A stretch of DNA of 8,969 bases from NCBI GenBank assembly GCA_020722945.1, contig DYJV01000079.1, forward strand, positions 1 to 8,969, written 5' to 3'. A program made the translations under genes and the position numbers. Position 1 is the first letter of the stretch. Every line of letters begins with the position of its first letter. This document shows, in pieces, positions 1 through 7,259 of the stretch. The DNA is from Candidatus Methylomirabilis sp. GTDB taxonomy: Bacteria > DYJV01. The notes beneath the pieces were generated by a model, which searched no databases, was not told the DNA's origin, and saw nothing but the letters and a program-made list of their open reading frames with translations.

Positions 1-71
1 GATCCACAGGCAGGAAGGTGTCCAAGCTAAAGCTAAAAATCCTTCATTAAATCGTAAATTTTCTCAACTTT

Positions 72-1622
72 TTATACCTGCCTACTTTTTTTTATTCTTA
101 CATACCAATAATCAAAAATCCCTGATATGAGTATAAACAGGCTTGCCATTCCGAGAAGTGGTATTACCAACATGTAAAATTGACCCATAATACCCCGGAA
201 AATACGTGCATTATGGAGTTCAAATAGCCAATTCCATAGTGGCATTTTAAATTTTTCTTTTACTTCTTGAGGCATAGGAAACAAATAAGGGTATCGGTTA
301 CCTTTTAAGTCTGATAAACCTTTGTAATGGTCAAGGATATATATCTCACCACCAATATTTTTTATTATACCTGTTACGAAAATTGACGACGGACGCCCCC
401 TTTTGCTTTGCATTTTCACATTTAACAAAGATTCTATCCGGTTATCTGATAATGAACACCTAAAAAGACCCGAAAAAGAACCTACCAGCCATACACCCGC
501 TTTTTCCTCTTCAAATACCTTTGCTCCCATTGCAGAAATGGGTATAGGTAACTGAAGTCTTTCAAAAGCAAACCGACCAGAAATATCACCAGCCCACAAA
601 CCATCATCACATTCCAATACCAATAGGTTGTTTTTTGAATCAAAAAGAGCATTGTTTATCTTTTTGTGCCAAGGGTTACTATGCTTCCATTCTGGATAAT
701 ATTTCTCTAAAATACTACTTTGTGCTATGGCAATAAGGAAAGGTGGACGCAAAAAAATACCCGTTAAAATTATAGTAATGAGCAGAATCGCTGAATACCA
801 TCCAAATTTCTTATGATATTTCAGAAAGAGTGAACGCAACTCTTTTTCTGATTTGGAGGCTTGAATATTTTCCTTTATATATCTTCTTTTCCACTTTTTA
901 GGATAATACCAAATATAAAATGCCGAAATGGAAAGGAAAAATAGTATCAACCCTGCAATATCCCAAAGCAGCTTCCCCGGCAAACCCCATATACTTCCAT
1001 CATGAAGTTGGAGAAAAACTCTAAACATTGGTATTTGAGAATTTTGAGCAACTTTCTCTGGTAAAAAACGGTTAAAAGCATTTAGATTATCAATCGTAGT
1101 TGTGTAGATAGCAGATCTTGTAACTACTATACAAGTATCTCCATTTAACAAAATTTTCTGGACAGGTTCATGGTTTGCAGGCAAAATAATTTTACGCCAC
1201 TCACCTTTAATTAAATCTGAAATATATAATCCACTATTTGTTGCTGCAAGGATTTGATTTTTACTTGTTAGATGGACAAGATGATTAGTGCGACGCTCCC
1301 ATGCTGAATGAGGAAAATCCCCAGCCATAAAACTTGTAAATGAATTACCCTTGTTTCTTGAAATATACACACCTTCATACCCAAAAGTAAGATAAGTATT
1401 GGCATCTACTTGTTCAATCCCTTTCATAGCACTTCGGTTCCAATTGTCAGGATGGTAATGTTTGGGCACTAAAAATTCAGAGATGCTGATTTTTTTGATT
1501 AAACTCGGATGATTTAGTATCACGCCAGATAGTGACATCCATGCTAAGAATAGTAACAAAATTAGACCTAAGTATTTGTGGATCCAATGGCTAATTTTAT
1601 AAATTTTCTTCCCTATAATCAT
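72..1622 (-). CDS. PepSY_TM-type four-helix inner-membrane protein with two propeller-like periplasmic loops (putative ferric/haem reductase)
   Basis: The 516-residue protein has four predicted membrane helices at about 17-36, 219-239, 274-294 and 481-504. The basic stretch at 240-272 (PKKWKRR and following) and the KK tail place the inter-pair loop and C-terminus in the cytoplasm, so loops 37-218 and 295-480 should be periplasmic. The protein is an internal duplication: WIHKYLG (H12, H15) then a helix, and LHDGSIWG (H207) then a helix, recur as YHKKFG (H270) and ELHNARIF (H470). Conserved His on paired helices is known from PepSY_TM siderophore reductases of the FoxB/FpvG type, which bind haem. 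The loops contain blade-like strings such as GVYISRNKGNSF, SGLYIS and GVWLVGSFSGLF, resembling BNR/Ycf48 propeller repeats. Electron transfer or iron reduction is inference. The ATG at 1622 has only a weak AAGAG very close upstream. The gene lies 80 bp after pgeF. Confidence 0.75.
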   Translation of the reverse strand: MIIGKKIYKISHWIHKYLGLILLLFLAWMSLSGVILNHPSLIKKISISEFLVPKHYHPDNWNRSAMKGIEQVDANTYLTFGYEGVYISRNKGNSFTSFMAGDFPHSAWERRTNHLVHLTSKNQILAATNSGLYISDLIKGEWRKIILPANHEPVQKILLNGDTCIVVTRSAIYTTTIDNLNAFNRFLPEKVAQNSQIPMFRVFLQLHDGSIWGLPGKLLWDIAGLILFFLSISAFYIWYYPKKWKRRYIKENIQASKSEKELRSLFLKYHKKFGWYSAILLITIILTGIFLRPPFLIAIAQSSILEKYYPEWKHSNPWHKKINNALFDSKNNLLVLECDDGLWAGDISGRFAFERLQLPIPISAMGAKVFEEEKAGVWLVGSFSGLFRCSLSDNRIESLLNVKMQSKRGRPSSIFVTGIIKNIGGEIYILDHYKGLSDLKGNRYPYLFPMPQEVKEKFKMPLWNWLFELHNARIFRGIMGQFYMLVIPLLGMASLFILISGIFDYWYVRIKKSRQV

Positions 1623-1640
1623 GCTCTTAAATATAATTTA

Positions 1641-1669
1641 GTAATAATAGACATATACTTATAATTCAA
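1641..1669 (-). promoter_or_regulatory. Possible sigma-70 promoter for the PepSY_TM gene
   Basis: On the minus strand TTGAAT (1669-1664) is followed after 17 bp by TATTAC (1646-1641). Each hexamer matches the sigma-70 consensus at about four of six positions. It lies in the 80-bp gap between pgeF and the PepSY_TM gene, 19 bp before the ATG at 1622. AT-rich DNA gives many such matches, so this is weak. Confidence 0.25.
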
Positions 1670-1702
1670 CTTACTGCTCCCATAAAGGTAATAATTTTAT
1701 TT

Positions 1703-2392
1703 TTACACTATCTCTATTATGTTAAAAGTTCTTTTATCTGTTTGCTCCTTCCTGAATGAGTGAAAAGAGTCATTATCACAGACCGAACATCTATTTATAT
1801 TGTAGATTTTGGAACTCTTAACACCTAATTTTTTTAAAATACGAATATTTGCTCTTTTGAGATAAAATCTATCTCGAACAAATAGATCAGAACCCTCTTC
1901 TCCAAAATCTTTTATAAATTGAGCTTTCATATCTTCACCAACCTGATAACATTTATGGCAGATTGAGACTCCAAAGATAAAATTTAGTTCCTCAATAGAG
2001 GTTTTGAATTTGTGAGATATAAAATTAACACTCTTTTCTAATATTTTCTTGGCAGTGCCTCTCCACCCTGAATGCACAACAGATACAAAATCCCCCCTGT
2101 CTGAATATATAAATATCGGAAGGCAATCAGCAGTCCTAACAGCAATTGGGTATTTCAACTCTGTAACAATTGCATCACCTTCAAAGTAGCCACCTATATC
2201 ATTCTTTGAAGTGAGATGAAAAATATCATCAGAATGAGTCTGTTTTAGTGAGAATAGCTGCAACTCTTCAGTATGCTCTCTCTTTGTAATAGTTATTCTT
2301 AATTGAGCCAACCTATTATCTTTTATAAAAATTTTACTACTGCTCTCTTGAATATCAAGAACATCTTTTAATTTGGTGGTATATCTCCTCAA
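1703..2392 (-). CDS. pgeF: Peptidoglycan editing factor PgeF (YfiH/YlmD laccase-domain, DUF152 family)
   Basis: The 229-residue protein carries the family's metal-site motifs in order: KQTHSDD (H53), RTADCLP (C90) and VHSGWRG (H107). It also has the CYQVG segment (C148) and a C-terminal CSVC...SFHSFRKE block matching the family's C-x-x-C...FFSYRR end. Members are variously reported as multi-copper/zinc oxidoreductases, purine nucleoside phosphorylases, and in E. coli a factor that removes mis-inserted L-serine from peptidoglycan precursors. Residues 1-50 lack the usual TRxGGVS...SLNL region, so this is a compact variant. The start is a TTG at 2392 inside mnmH: AAGGAG lies 9 nt upstream, and no ATG or GTG is available in frame before the conserved core. 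The 38-bp overlap with mnmH implies translational coupling as the last gene of rluD-mnmH-pgeF. Confidence 0.88.
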   Translation of the reverse strand: MRRYTTKLKDVLDIQESSSKIFIKDNRLAQLRITITKREHTEELQLFSLKQTHSDDIFHLTSKNDIGGYFEGDAIVTELKYPIAVRTADCLPIFIYSDRGDFVSVVHSGWRGTAKKILEKSVNFISHKFKTSIEELNFIFGVSICHKCYQVGEDMKAQFIKDFGEEGSDLFVRDRFYLKRANIRILKKLGVKSSKIYNINRCSVCDNDSFHSFRKEQTDKRTFNIIEIV

Positions 2393-3401
2393 TCTGTTCT
2401 ACTCCTTCAAAAATTGTCTCATAATAGATTGTTTTGTAAAATTTATCCTCTTTGAGACGTCCCTTTTTATAAAGTATATCGTAATAATTTTTTAGAAGAA
2501 AAAGTATTACAAAGTCAAAATCTTTCTCTCTTATTTTTTCTATAAGCATATCAACTTTATCGCTCCCTATAAACCTTTTGAGGTGAAGTATAGAGTCAAT
2601 AATTTCAGCTTCATTCTTGGGAGATTCAAGATAATCACTCTTTATTACATCCAACCTCAAATCATCAGTAGTATTAAGCCAAATATGTTTACTCCGATTC
2701 ATTTTCTGATAAAATTCAGTGGGGAGGACACAGCTCCCAATATGTTTGCTTTCACCCTCAACGAGAATAGTGTCATTACCCAAAAATTGCAAACTATCCC
2801 AAAGCTGAGATTCAAAAAATTTTTGAGACACAGGAATATTTATCCCGACACCACCAAAGACAGAGCCTCGATGTTTTGCCAAATTTTCTAAATCTATTAC
2901 AGGTAATCTCTTGCTCAGCTCTTTAAGAATAAGAGTTTTGCCACTTCCAGTAAGTCCATCAATAACCACAATTTCACCTGAAAAGATAGATTCAAAATTT
3001 TTGAAGTAATTGATAAGATACTCTCGAAACTCCTTATAACCCCTCTCAATTATAAAAATTTTCTTATCTGTTACAAGGGTGAAAAAGGATGCCATAGATT
3101 GGGACCGCAAGCCCCCCCTTGAACAGTAAAAAATTATATTTTCGTAAGGTTCTGTTTTATCAAAGATACTATTTATCATACTATTTAATTTGGGTGAGAT
3201 TAGCTCTACCCCTTTTTTGCGAGCTTCAATGCTACCCTGATTTTTGTAAATCTTCCCAATAAGCTCACGCTCCCTATTATCAAGTATAGGGATATTTTCT
3301 GCTTGCGGCACATGGTCTATTTTAAATTCATCAGGGGATCTTACATCCAAAAATATTTTGTTATCAAGGCTGAGCGCCTCTGCAAAAGATATTCTATCCA
3401 T
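2355..3401 (-). CDS. mnmH: tRNA 2-selenouridine synthase MnmH (SelU, YbbB)
   Basis: The enzyme converts 2-thiouridine at wobble position 34 of certain tRNAs into 2-selenouridine through a geranylated intermediate, with selenophosphate as selenium donor. The 348 residues hold an N-terminal rhodanese domain (about 4-135) with DVRSPDEF at 19-26 and the catalytic-loop cysteine C93 in YCSRGGLRS. A P-loop domain follows, with Walker A GLTGSGKT at 149-156 and the family's AKHRGSVFG at 175-183. It is slightly shorter than the E. coli protein (364). The ATG at 3401 is chosen over an in-frame TTG at 3404 because AGAGGA sits 5 nt upstream. The ATG overlaps the end of rluD by 8 bp, and the 3' end overlaps pgeF by 38 bp. 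Its presence implies that the host makes selenophosphate (SelD), which is not in this window. Confidence 0.95.
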   Translation of the reverse strand: MDRISFAEALSLDNKIFLDVRSPDEFKIDHVPQAENIPILDNRERELIGKIYKNQGSIEARKKGVELISPKLNSMINSIFDKTEPYENIIFYCSRGGLRSQSMASFFTLVTDKKIFIIERGYKEFREYLINYFKNFESIFSGEIVVIDGLTGSGKTLILKELSKRLPVIDLENLAKHRGSVFGGVGINIPVSQKFFESQLWDSLQFLGNDTILVEGESKHIGSCVLPTEFYQKMNRSKHIWLNTTDDLRLDVIKSDYLESPKNEAEIIDSILHLKRFIGSDKVDMLIEKIREKDFDFVILFLLKNYYDILYKKGRLKEDKFYKTIYYETIFEGVEQIEEIYHQIKRCS

Positions 3402-4344
3402 CAAAATCCTCTATATTTTTTAAAAACGATGCAAGTTCATCAGGTAGTGGAGCATTAAATTTGAGAATTTCCTTAGTAGTCGGATGTTTAAATTGGAGTG
3501 AATATGAATGAAGAAAGACTCTTTCAAAATTTTTAACAATATCTCTCAAACCTTTTGATACTTTACCTTGAAGGTTATTGCTTCCATAAAGTGTATCTCC
3601 GACAAGAGGGTTCCCCTTTTCAGAGAAATGGACTCTTATCTGGTGAGTTCTCCCTGTTTTTAGATTGATATCAACTAATGTAAAGTTGTTGTAATACTTT
3701 TCTACAATATATTCGGTAATAGCAATCTTCCCATTATCAGTAAATGATGAAAATTTTAATCTGTTCTTTTTATGCCTGCCAATAACATTTTTTATAATCT
3801 CTTTTTTCGGGGCAACCTTATTAAAGACAAGAGCTTTATAAAATTTACTGATACTCCTATCCTTAAAATCGTTTGCAAGATTAAGGTGTGCCTTGTCATT
3901 TTTGGCAATTACCATCAACCCTGATGTATCTTTGTCTAATCTATGAACAATCCCTGGTCTTATGACATCATTTATCCCAGACAATTGGTCACAATGAAAA
4001 AGAAGGGCATTTACAAGTGTCCCTTCAAAATGACCTGCTGATGGGTGAACAACCATACCGGCTGGTTTATTGATTACAGCAATATCTTCATCCTGATAAA
4101 TAATATCGATATTGATATTTTGAGGTGATATATTTAGAGATTTTGGAGACTCTAATCTTACAAAAACAGTATCACCCCTCTTGATGATATATTTCGATTT
4201 GGTAGGTTTGGAATTGATAAAAACATTTTCGTTATCAATGATCTTTGAGATGTGCGACCTTGAGTAATCAAATATATCTGATAGATATTTGTCAATACGG
4301 ACACTCTCTACCAAAGATGAAAAAGTAACTTCTCCTGATTTCAT
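3394..4344 (-). CDS. rluD: 23S rRNA pseudouridine synthase, RluA family (RluD-like)
   Basis: This RluA-family enzyme isomerises uridine to pseudouridine. The RluD subgroup modifies 23S rRNA helix 69 (E. coli U1911, U1915, U1917). The 316 residues start with an S4 RNA-binding domain (about 14-62, VRIDKYLSDIFDYSRSHISKII). The catalytic domain follows, with INKPAGMVVHPSAGH at 91-105, the signature HRLDKDTSG at 134-142 (nucleophile D137), and KTGRTHQIRVHF at 229-240. The S4 domain and overall length favour RluD over RluA or RluC, but the exact target is inferred. The ATG at 4344 has no Shine-Dalgarno upstream; the preceding bases are a T-rich tract, and a promoter-like element ends 6 nt before it. 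It is the first gene of an overlapping operon with mnmH and pgeF. Confidence 0.92.
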   Translation of the reverse strand: MKSGEVTFSSLVESVRIDKYLSDIFDYSRSHISKIIDNENVFINSKPTKSKYIIKRGDTVFVRLESPKSLNISPQNINIDIIYQDEDIAVINKPAGMVVHPSAGHFEGTLVNALLFHCDQLSGINDVIRPGIVHRLDKDTSGLMVIAKNDKAHLNLANDFKDRSISKFYKALVFNKVAPKKEIIKNVIGRHKKNRLKFSSFTDNGKIAITEYIVEKYYNNFTLVDINLKTGRTHQIRVHFSEKGNPLVGDTLYGSNNLQGKVSKGLRDIVKNFERVFLHSYSLQFKHPTTKEILKFNAPLPDELASFLKNIEDFDG

Positions 4345-4350
4345 AAGAAA

Positions 4351-4379
4351 AAAATAGCATATAACTATCTATCTTACAA
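4351..4379 (-). promoter_or_regulatory. Candidate extended -10 promoter giving a leaderless rluD mRNA
   Basis: On the minus strand TTGTAA (4379-4374) is separated by 17 bp from TATTTT (4356-4351), which is preceded by TGC, as in the extended -10 motif TGn. Only six bases (TTTCTT) lie between the -10 box and the rluD ATG at 4344, so the expected start site coincides with the A of the ATG. This agrees with the absence of a Shine-Dalgarno there. Sequence inspection only. Confidence 0.45.
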
Positions 4380-4445
4380 GATAAAAATATTTTTACAACC
4401 GCTAATGACTATCCTTTTAGATTAGAATGAAATAGTGTAATTTAG

Positions 4446-4460
4446 GTAATTATAAATTAC
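4446..4460. repeat. Short inverted repeat after the M16 peptidase gene
   Basis: GTAATT and AATTAC form 6-bp perfect arms around a 3-nt loop, beginning 3 bp past the M16 peptidase stop. There is no T-tract after it on the minus strand, so it is at best a weak terminator or processing hairpin. It could be chance in AT-rich DNA. Confidence 0.25.
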
Positions 4461-4463
4461 GAT

Positions 4464-6980
4464 TTAAGGTTCTAAAACTACATATGTAAAATTATCAGGA
4501 TTAAAATATTCTGATATTAAAGCATTTAATTTATCAATTTCTATACTATCAAGGAGTTTGAGAAATTCAATATCGTAGTCAATCCCAAGCCCATAAAGGA
4601 CATTGTAGCTGATTTTTGAATTGACATTTATATATTTTTGAGAGAAGTTGTCTATCGAACCTTTTATATAATTTATGCTTTTTTCAAGCTCATCACGAGA
4701 TACACCACTATTTACAAGCTCTGTGGAGAGACTCTTGAGCTTATCCATTGCAAGTTTTTTATTTTCTGGTGAAGTGGCAATATACATTCCAAACGCTCCA
4801 CCCTCAAATGCGTCAAAATAGAAAGAGAAGATAGAGTAGCATATCCCAAGCTCCTCTCTTACTTTTTGGAAAAGCCTTCCACTTTGATTCCCCATTATAC
4901 TGTTTAATACTTTAAAATATATGTTCTCTCTGTTTCTTAGAGTGGGAGCCAAAAACCCACCTACAAGATGTAACTGATTTTTATTCGTTTTCTCTTCAAA
5001 GTATCTGTATGAATTTTTTGAATTTAAAATAAGAGGTTGATACTCAAATTGTTCTCTGGTAATTGTTTCAAGCCTACTGCATACAAAATCTATATCTCTA
5101 TTTTTTAAATCACCAGTAAACCCAAAGACCATATTCTCAGACTTCATCACTCTACTATACAGATTAAACAAGTCTCTCTTTGATATTTTCTTGATACTCT
5201 TGAGAGTTCCATTTAAAGGCATTGCATAATAATTACCTTCAAAAATTTTTTTATAGAAAAAGTTGATTGTTTTCTGGTAGATATCATCATCAATGGTTTT
5301 GATATCCTCAATTATATCTCTCCTTTTCTTTTCAAAATGGCTCTGATTAAAAGATGGATACCTCACAAGATTTAGAAAAATATTAAAAGCATCAGGGAAA
5401 AATTCTGAAAGGACAATAGATTGGACTCCTACACTGTTTTTCCCTGAAAAAGCATTTATTGTCCCTGAATAGAAATCAAATTTGTTCTCTATCTCCTTTT
5501 CAGAGAGATTCTCACTATTTGACATAATGGTTTTAGCCATTAGATGAGAAATCCCATTATTAACCTCAGTTTCAAATTTTAAACCACCAAGAGCGACAAG
5601 ATTAAATGCAACGGCTGGAATCCTATCAATTTTTTTAAAAACAACCCTGATACCATTGTTTAAGGTAAATAGTAATCTGTTATCATCATTTAACTTGTGA
5701 ACTCCACTTTTATCTCTTTTTGTATCAAGTTTTACCTCGCTCTCTCTATCAGATAGCAAAACAATATTTGCTTTATCGATACTAAAATACTTTTTTGAAC
5801 AGTGTTGCAATTTGGAGGACTCTATATGGTCAAGAGCTTTAATAAATTTATCCTCATTTTCATAACTGCCACTAAATATCTGGTAGTAGAGTATGCTTTT
5901 AGCCCTGCCAGCCGCACTCTCTTTAGAAAAAATCTTATCTGATTTGTAATTTATAACTGCTTTTAAAATTTTATCTTGAGATATTGTAGAGTTTTGGAAA
6001 TTATTCAGTTCAACGAATAAAGTATTTAGAATTTTATTAGGTGAAATCTCCAAAGGCGCACTGATATGTATAATAAATGTTGAAAAATCTACCCCTGAAA
6101 TAATGTATGTATAAATTTCTGTGACTAATTTTAATTCATCCTTTAATCTCTCTTTTAAGAGTGAATCTTCAAACCCTCCAAGCAGCAGACTCAATATTTC
6201 AAGCTCAACAAAATCTTTAAAAAATCCACCCGGCAATCTAAATGCCACATTGATGTAGTTTTGGTTGAAATTCCCTACTTTACAAATGAAATTTGTATTG
6301 ACCTGAATCTCCTCTTTTGGCTTATCCTTTCTACTTTTGAGAGAGATTTTTTGGAATTGCTCAAGACGAGGAATCTCACTTTTAAAATCATTAAATTTGA
6401 TATCGCCAACTACTATCAGAGATATATTTTGAGGATTGTAAAATTTTTTATAGTAACTCTTCACATCATCAGGAGTGAATTTGCTCACTGTTTCTTCAAA
6501 ACCAATTATAGGGTGTTTGTATGGTGAATAGTGGTATGTAAGATTAAAAGTTTCCTCAGAAAGAATTTTATACGGATTATCCTTGCCACTTTTGAGCTCT
6601 TCAAGTATTACCCTCTTCTCATTTATAAAATCATCTTCTGAAAAACTATTGTTAAAAAGAATTTCAGATAAAATATTCAAACCCTGCTTCCAATTTCTTT
6701 TAGGGATATATGCATAGTATGCTGTTTCATCAATAGATGTATAAGCATTGATACTTCCTCCAAGTTTCTCTATCTGGTTTGTAATATCAAAAGCAGATAA
6801 AGTATCTGTCCCTTTAAAAATAAGGTGTTCAAGGAAGTGAGATATCCCCTCCTCGCCTTTAGCTTCATTTCCACTCCCTATCTTTACAACAAAAAATATA
6901 GCAACAGTATTAACTCCCGCCATCTTTTCATAAATACACTCAAGCCCGTTTTTTAATTTTAGATATTTCACATTATCCAT
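4464..6980 (-). CDS. Two-unit M16 (pitrilysin/insulinase-like) zinc metallopeptidase, probably cytoplasmic
   Basis: The 838 residues contain two M16 units. The first (about 1-420) opens with NGLECIYEK and carries the inverted zinc motif HFLEH at 48-52, with E127/E128 in EKRVILEELK as third ligand at the usual spacing. The second (about 435-838) opens with the matching NNGIRVVFKK, but its zinc motif has decayed to HLMAK (479-483). It keeps the substrate-binding R702 (GRLFQKVREELGICY) and Y715, which the first unit lacks (there DSLLKERLKDELKLVTEI). One active half and one binding half is the arrangement of single-chain pitrilysin-type enzymes, so the protein should be an active closed-clamshell peptidase for short or unfolded peptides. 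There is no signal peptide, so it is probably cytosolic. The ATG at 6980 has GAGG about 9 nt upstream. It appears monocistronic. Confidence 0.92.
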   Translation of the reverse strand: MDNVKYLKLKNGLECIYEKMAGVNTVAIFFVVKIGSGNEAKGEEGISHFLEHLIFKGTDTLSAFDITNQIEKLGGSINAYTSIDETAYYAYIPKRNWKQGLNILSEILFNNSFSEDDFINEKRVILEELKSGKDNPYKILSEETFNLTYHYSPYKHPIIGFEETVSKFTPDDVKSYYKKFYNPQNISLIVVGDIKFNDFKSEIPRLEQFQKISLKSRKDKPKEEIQVNTNFICKVGNFNQNYINVAFRLPGGFFKDFVELEILSLLLGGFEDSLLKERLKDELKLVTEIYTYIISGVDFSTFIIHISAPLEISPNKILNTLFVELNNFQNSTISQDKILKAVINYKSDKIFSKESAAGRAKSILYYQIFSGSYENEDKFIKALDHIESSKLQHCSKKYFSIDKANIVLLSDRESEVKLDTKRDKSGVHKLNDDNRLLFTLNNGIRVVFKKIDRIPAVAFNLVALGGLKFETEVNNGISHLMAKTIMSNSENLSEKEIENKFDFYSGTINAFSGKNSVGVQSIVLSEFFPDAFNIFLNLVRYPSFNQSHFEKKRRDIIEDIKTIDDDIYQKTINFFYKKIFEGNYYAMPLNGTLKSIKKISKRDLFNLYSRVMKSENMVFGFTGDLKNRDIDFVCSRLETITREQFEYQPLILNSKNSYRYFEEKTNKNQLHLVGGFLAPTLRNRENIYFKVLNSIMGNQSGRLFQKVREELGICYSIFSFYFDAFEGGAFGMYIATSPENKKLAMDKLKSLSTELVNSGVSRDELEKSINYIKGSIDNFSQKYINVNSKISYNVLYGLGIDYDIEFLKLLDSIEIDKLNALISEYFNPDNFTYVVLEP

Positions 6981-7021
6981 TACTGCCCCTCAATCTTTTT
7001 ATTTTACAATAAATTTAACAA

Positions 7022-7087
7022 TTAGAGTGTTTCTTTATAAAAATCAAAAAAGTCTCCTCTAAATATTCCGTTTATTTGGTTGGACAT
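7022..7087 (-). other. Possible 21-codon mini-ORF upstream of the M16 gene
   Basis: An ATG at 7087 opens 21 codons ending in TAA at 7022, beginning MSNQING and ending FFDFYKETL. There is no Shine-Dalgarno before it. A good AGAGGAG at 7060-7054 lies inside it and would instead serve a TTG at 7047, opening ten codons in another frame to TAA at 7015. It could be a leader peptide, a gene remnant or chance. No family is recognised. Confidence 0.15.
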
Positions 7088-7092
7088 TCAAC

Positions 7093-7114
7093 AAATATTT
7101 AATTTTAAATATTT
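7093..7114. repeat. AT-only inverted repeat with 10-bp arms
   Basis: AAATATTTAA at 7093-7102 is repeated inverted at 7105-7114 around a 2-bp centre. It lies between the small secreted-protein gene and the M16 gene. It could be a regulator binding site, or simply low-complexity DNA. The nearby perfect 7-bp hairpin at 7123-7139 (AAAAATT, 3-nt loop, AATTTTT) has extra T's on the minus side and might be a very weak terminator for the upstream gene. Apart from these and the mini-ORF I see nothing else in 6981-7173. Confidence 0.3.
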
Positions 7115-7173
7115 TGCAATTAAAAAATTTATAATTTTTAGAGTTAAATCAATCTCTACTTAATTTAATAAAG

Positions 7174-7259
7174 TTAAAATTGGTAAAGGAGTGAGTATAA
7201 ATTTCGGGATAACATATCTTGCTCACTCAACCCATATCCAACAAATAAAGTTACCCCCC
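7174..7259 (-). other. Out-of-frame C-terminal continuation of the small secreted protein
   Basis: Downstream of the six-C run at 7254-7259 (G's in the mRNA), removing one base lets translation continue from the small secreted-protein gene through 26 further codons to TAA at 7176-7174. It bypasses the TGA at 7225-7223. The alternative-frame tail (VTLFVGYG, LSEQDML, LYSLLYQF) looks protein-like, while the as-read tail (GNFICWIWVE) does not. Confidence 0.6.

Noticed and set aside
1-71. Possible gene end or terminator at the left edge
   Set aside because: No open frame of note and no stem plus T-run follow the PepSY_TM stop. Only a short repeat (AGCTAAAGCTAAA) and a small GC-richer patch are visible.
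2583-2891. Plus-strand ORF of 102 codons
   Set aside because: It lies wholly antisense to mnmH, whose domains and motifs are clear. It has no ribosome-binding site and no recognisable protein features.
6261-6527. Plus-strand ORF of 88 codons
   Set aside because: It is antisense to the M16 peptidase gene and looks like an open-frame shadow of it.
7223-7225. TGA as a selenocysteine codon in the small secreted protein, since the organism has mnmH
   Set aside because: The residues before and after the TGA in that frame do not look coding. A single-base frameshift explains the region better, and no selenoprotein family or SECIS-like hairpin is evident.
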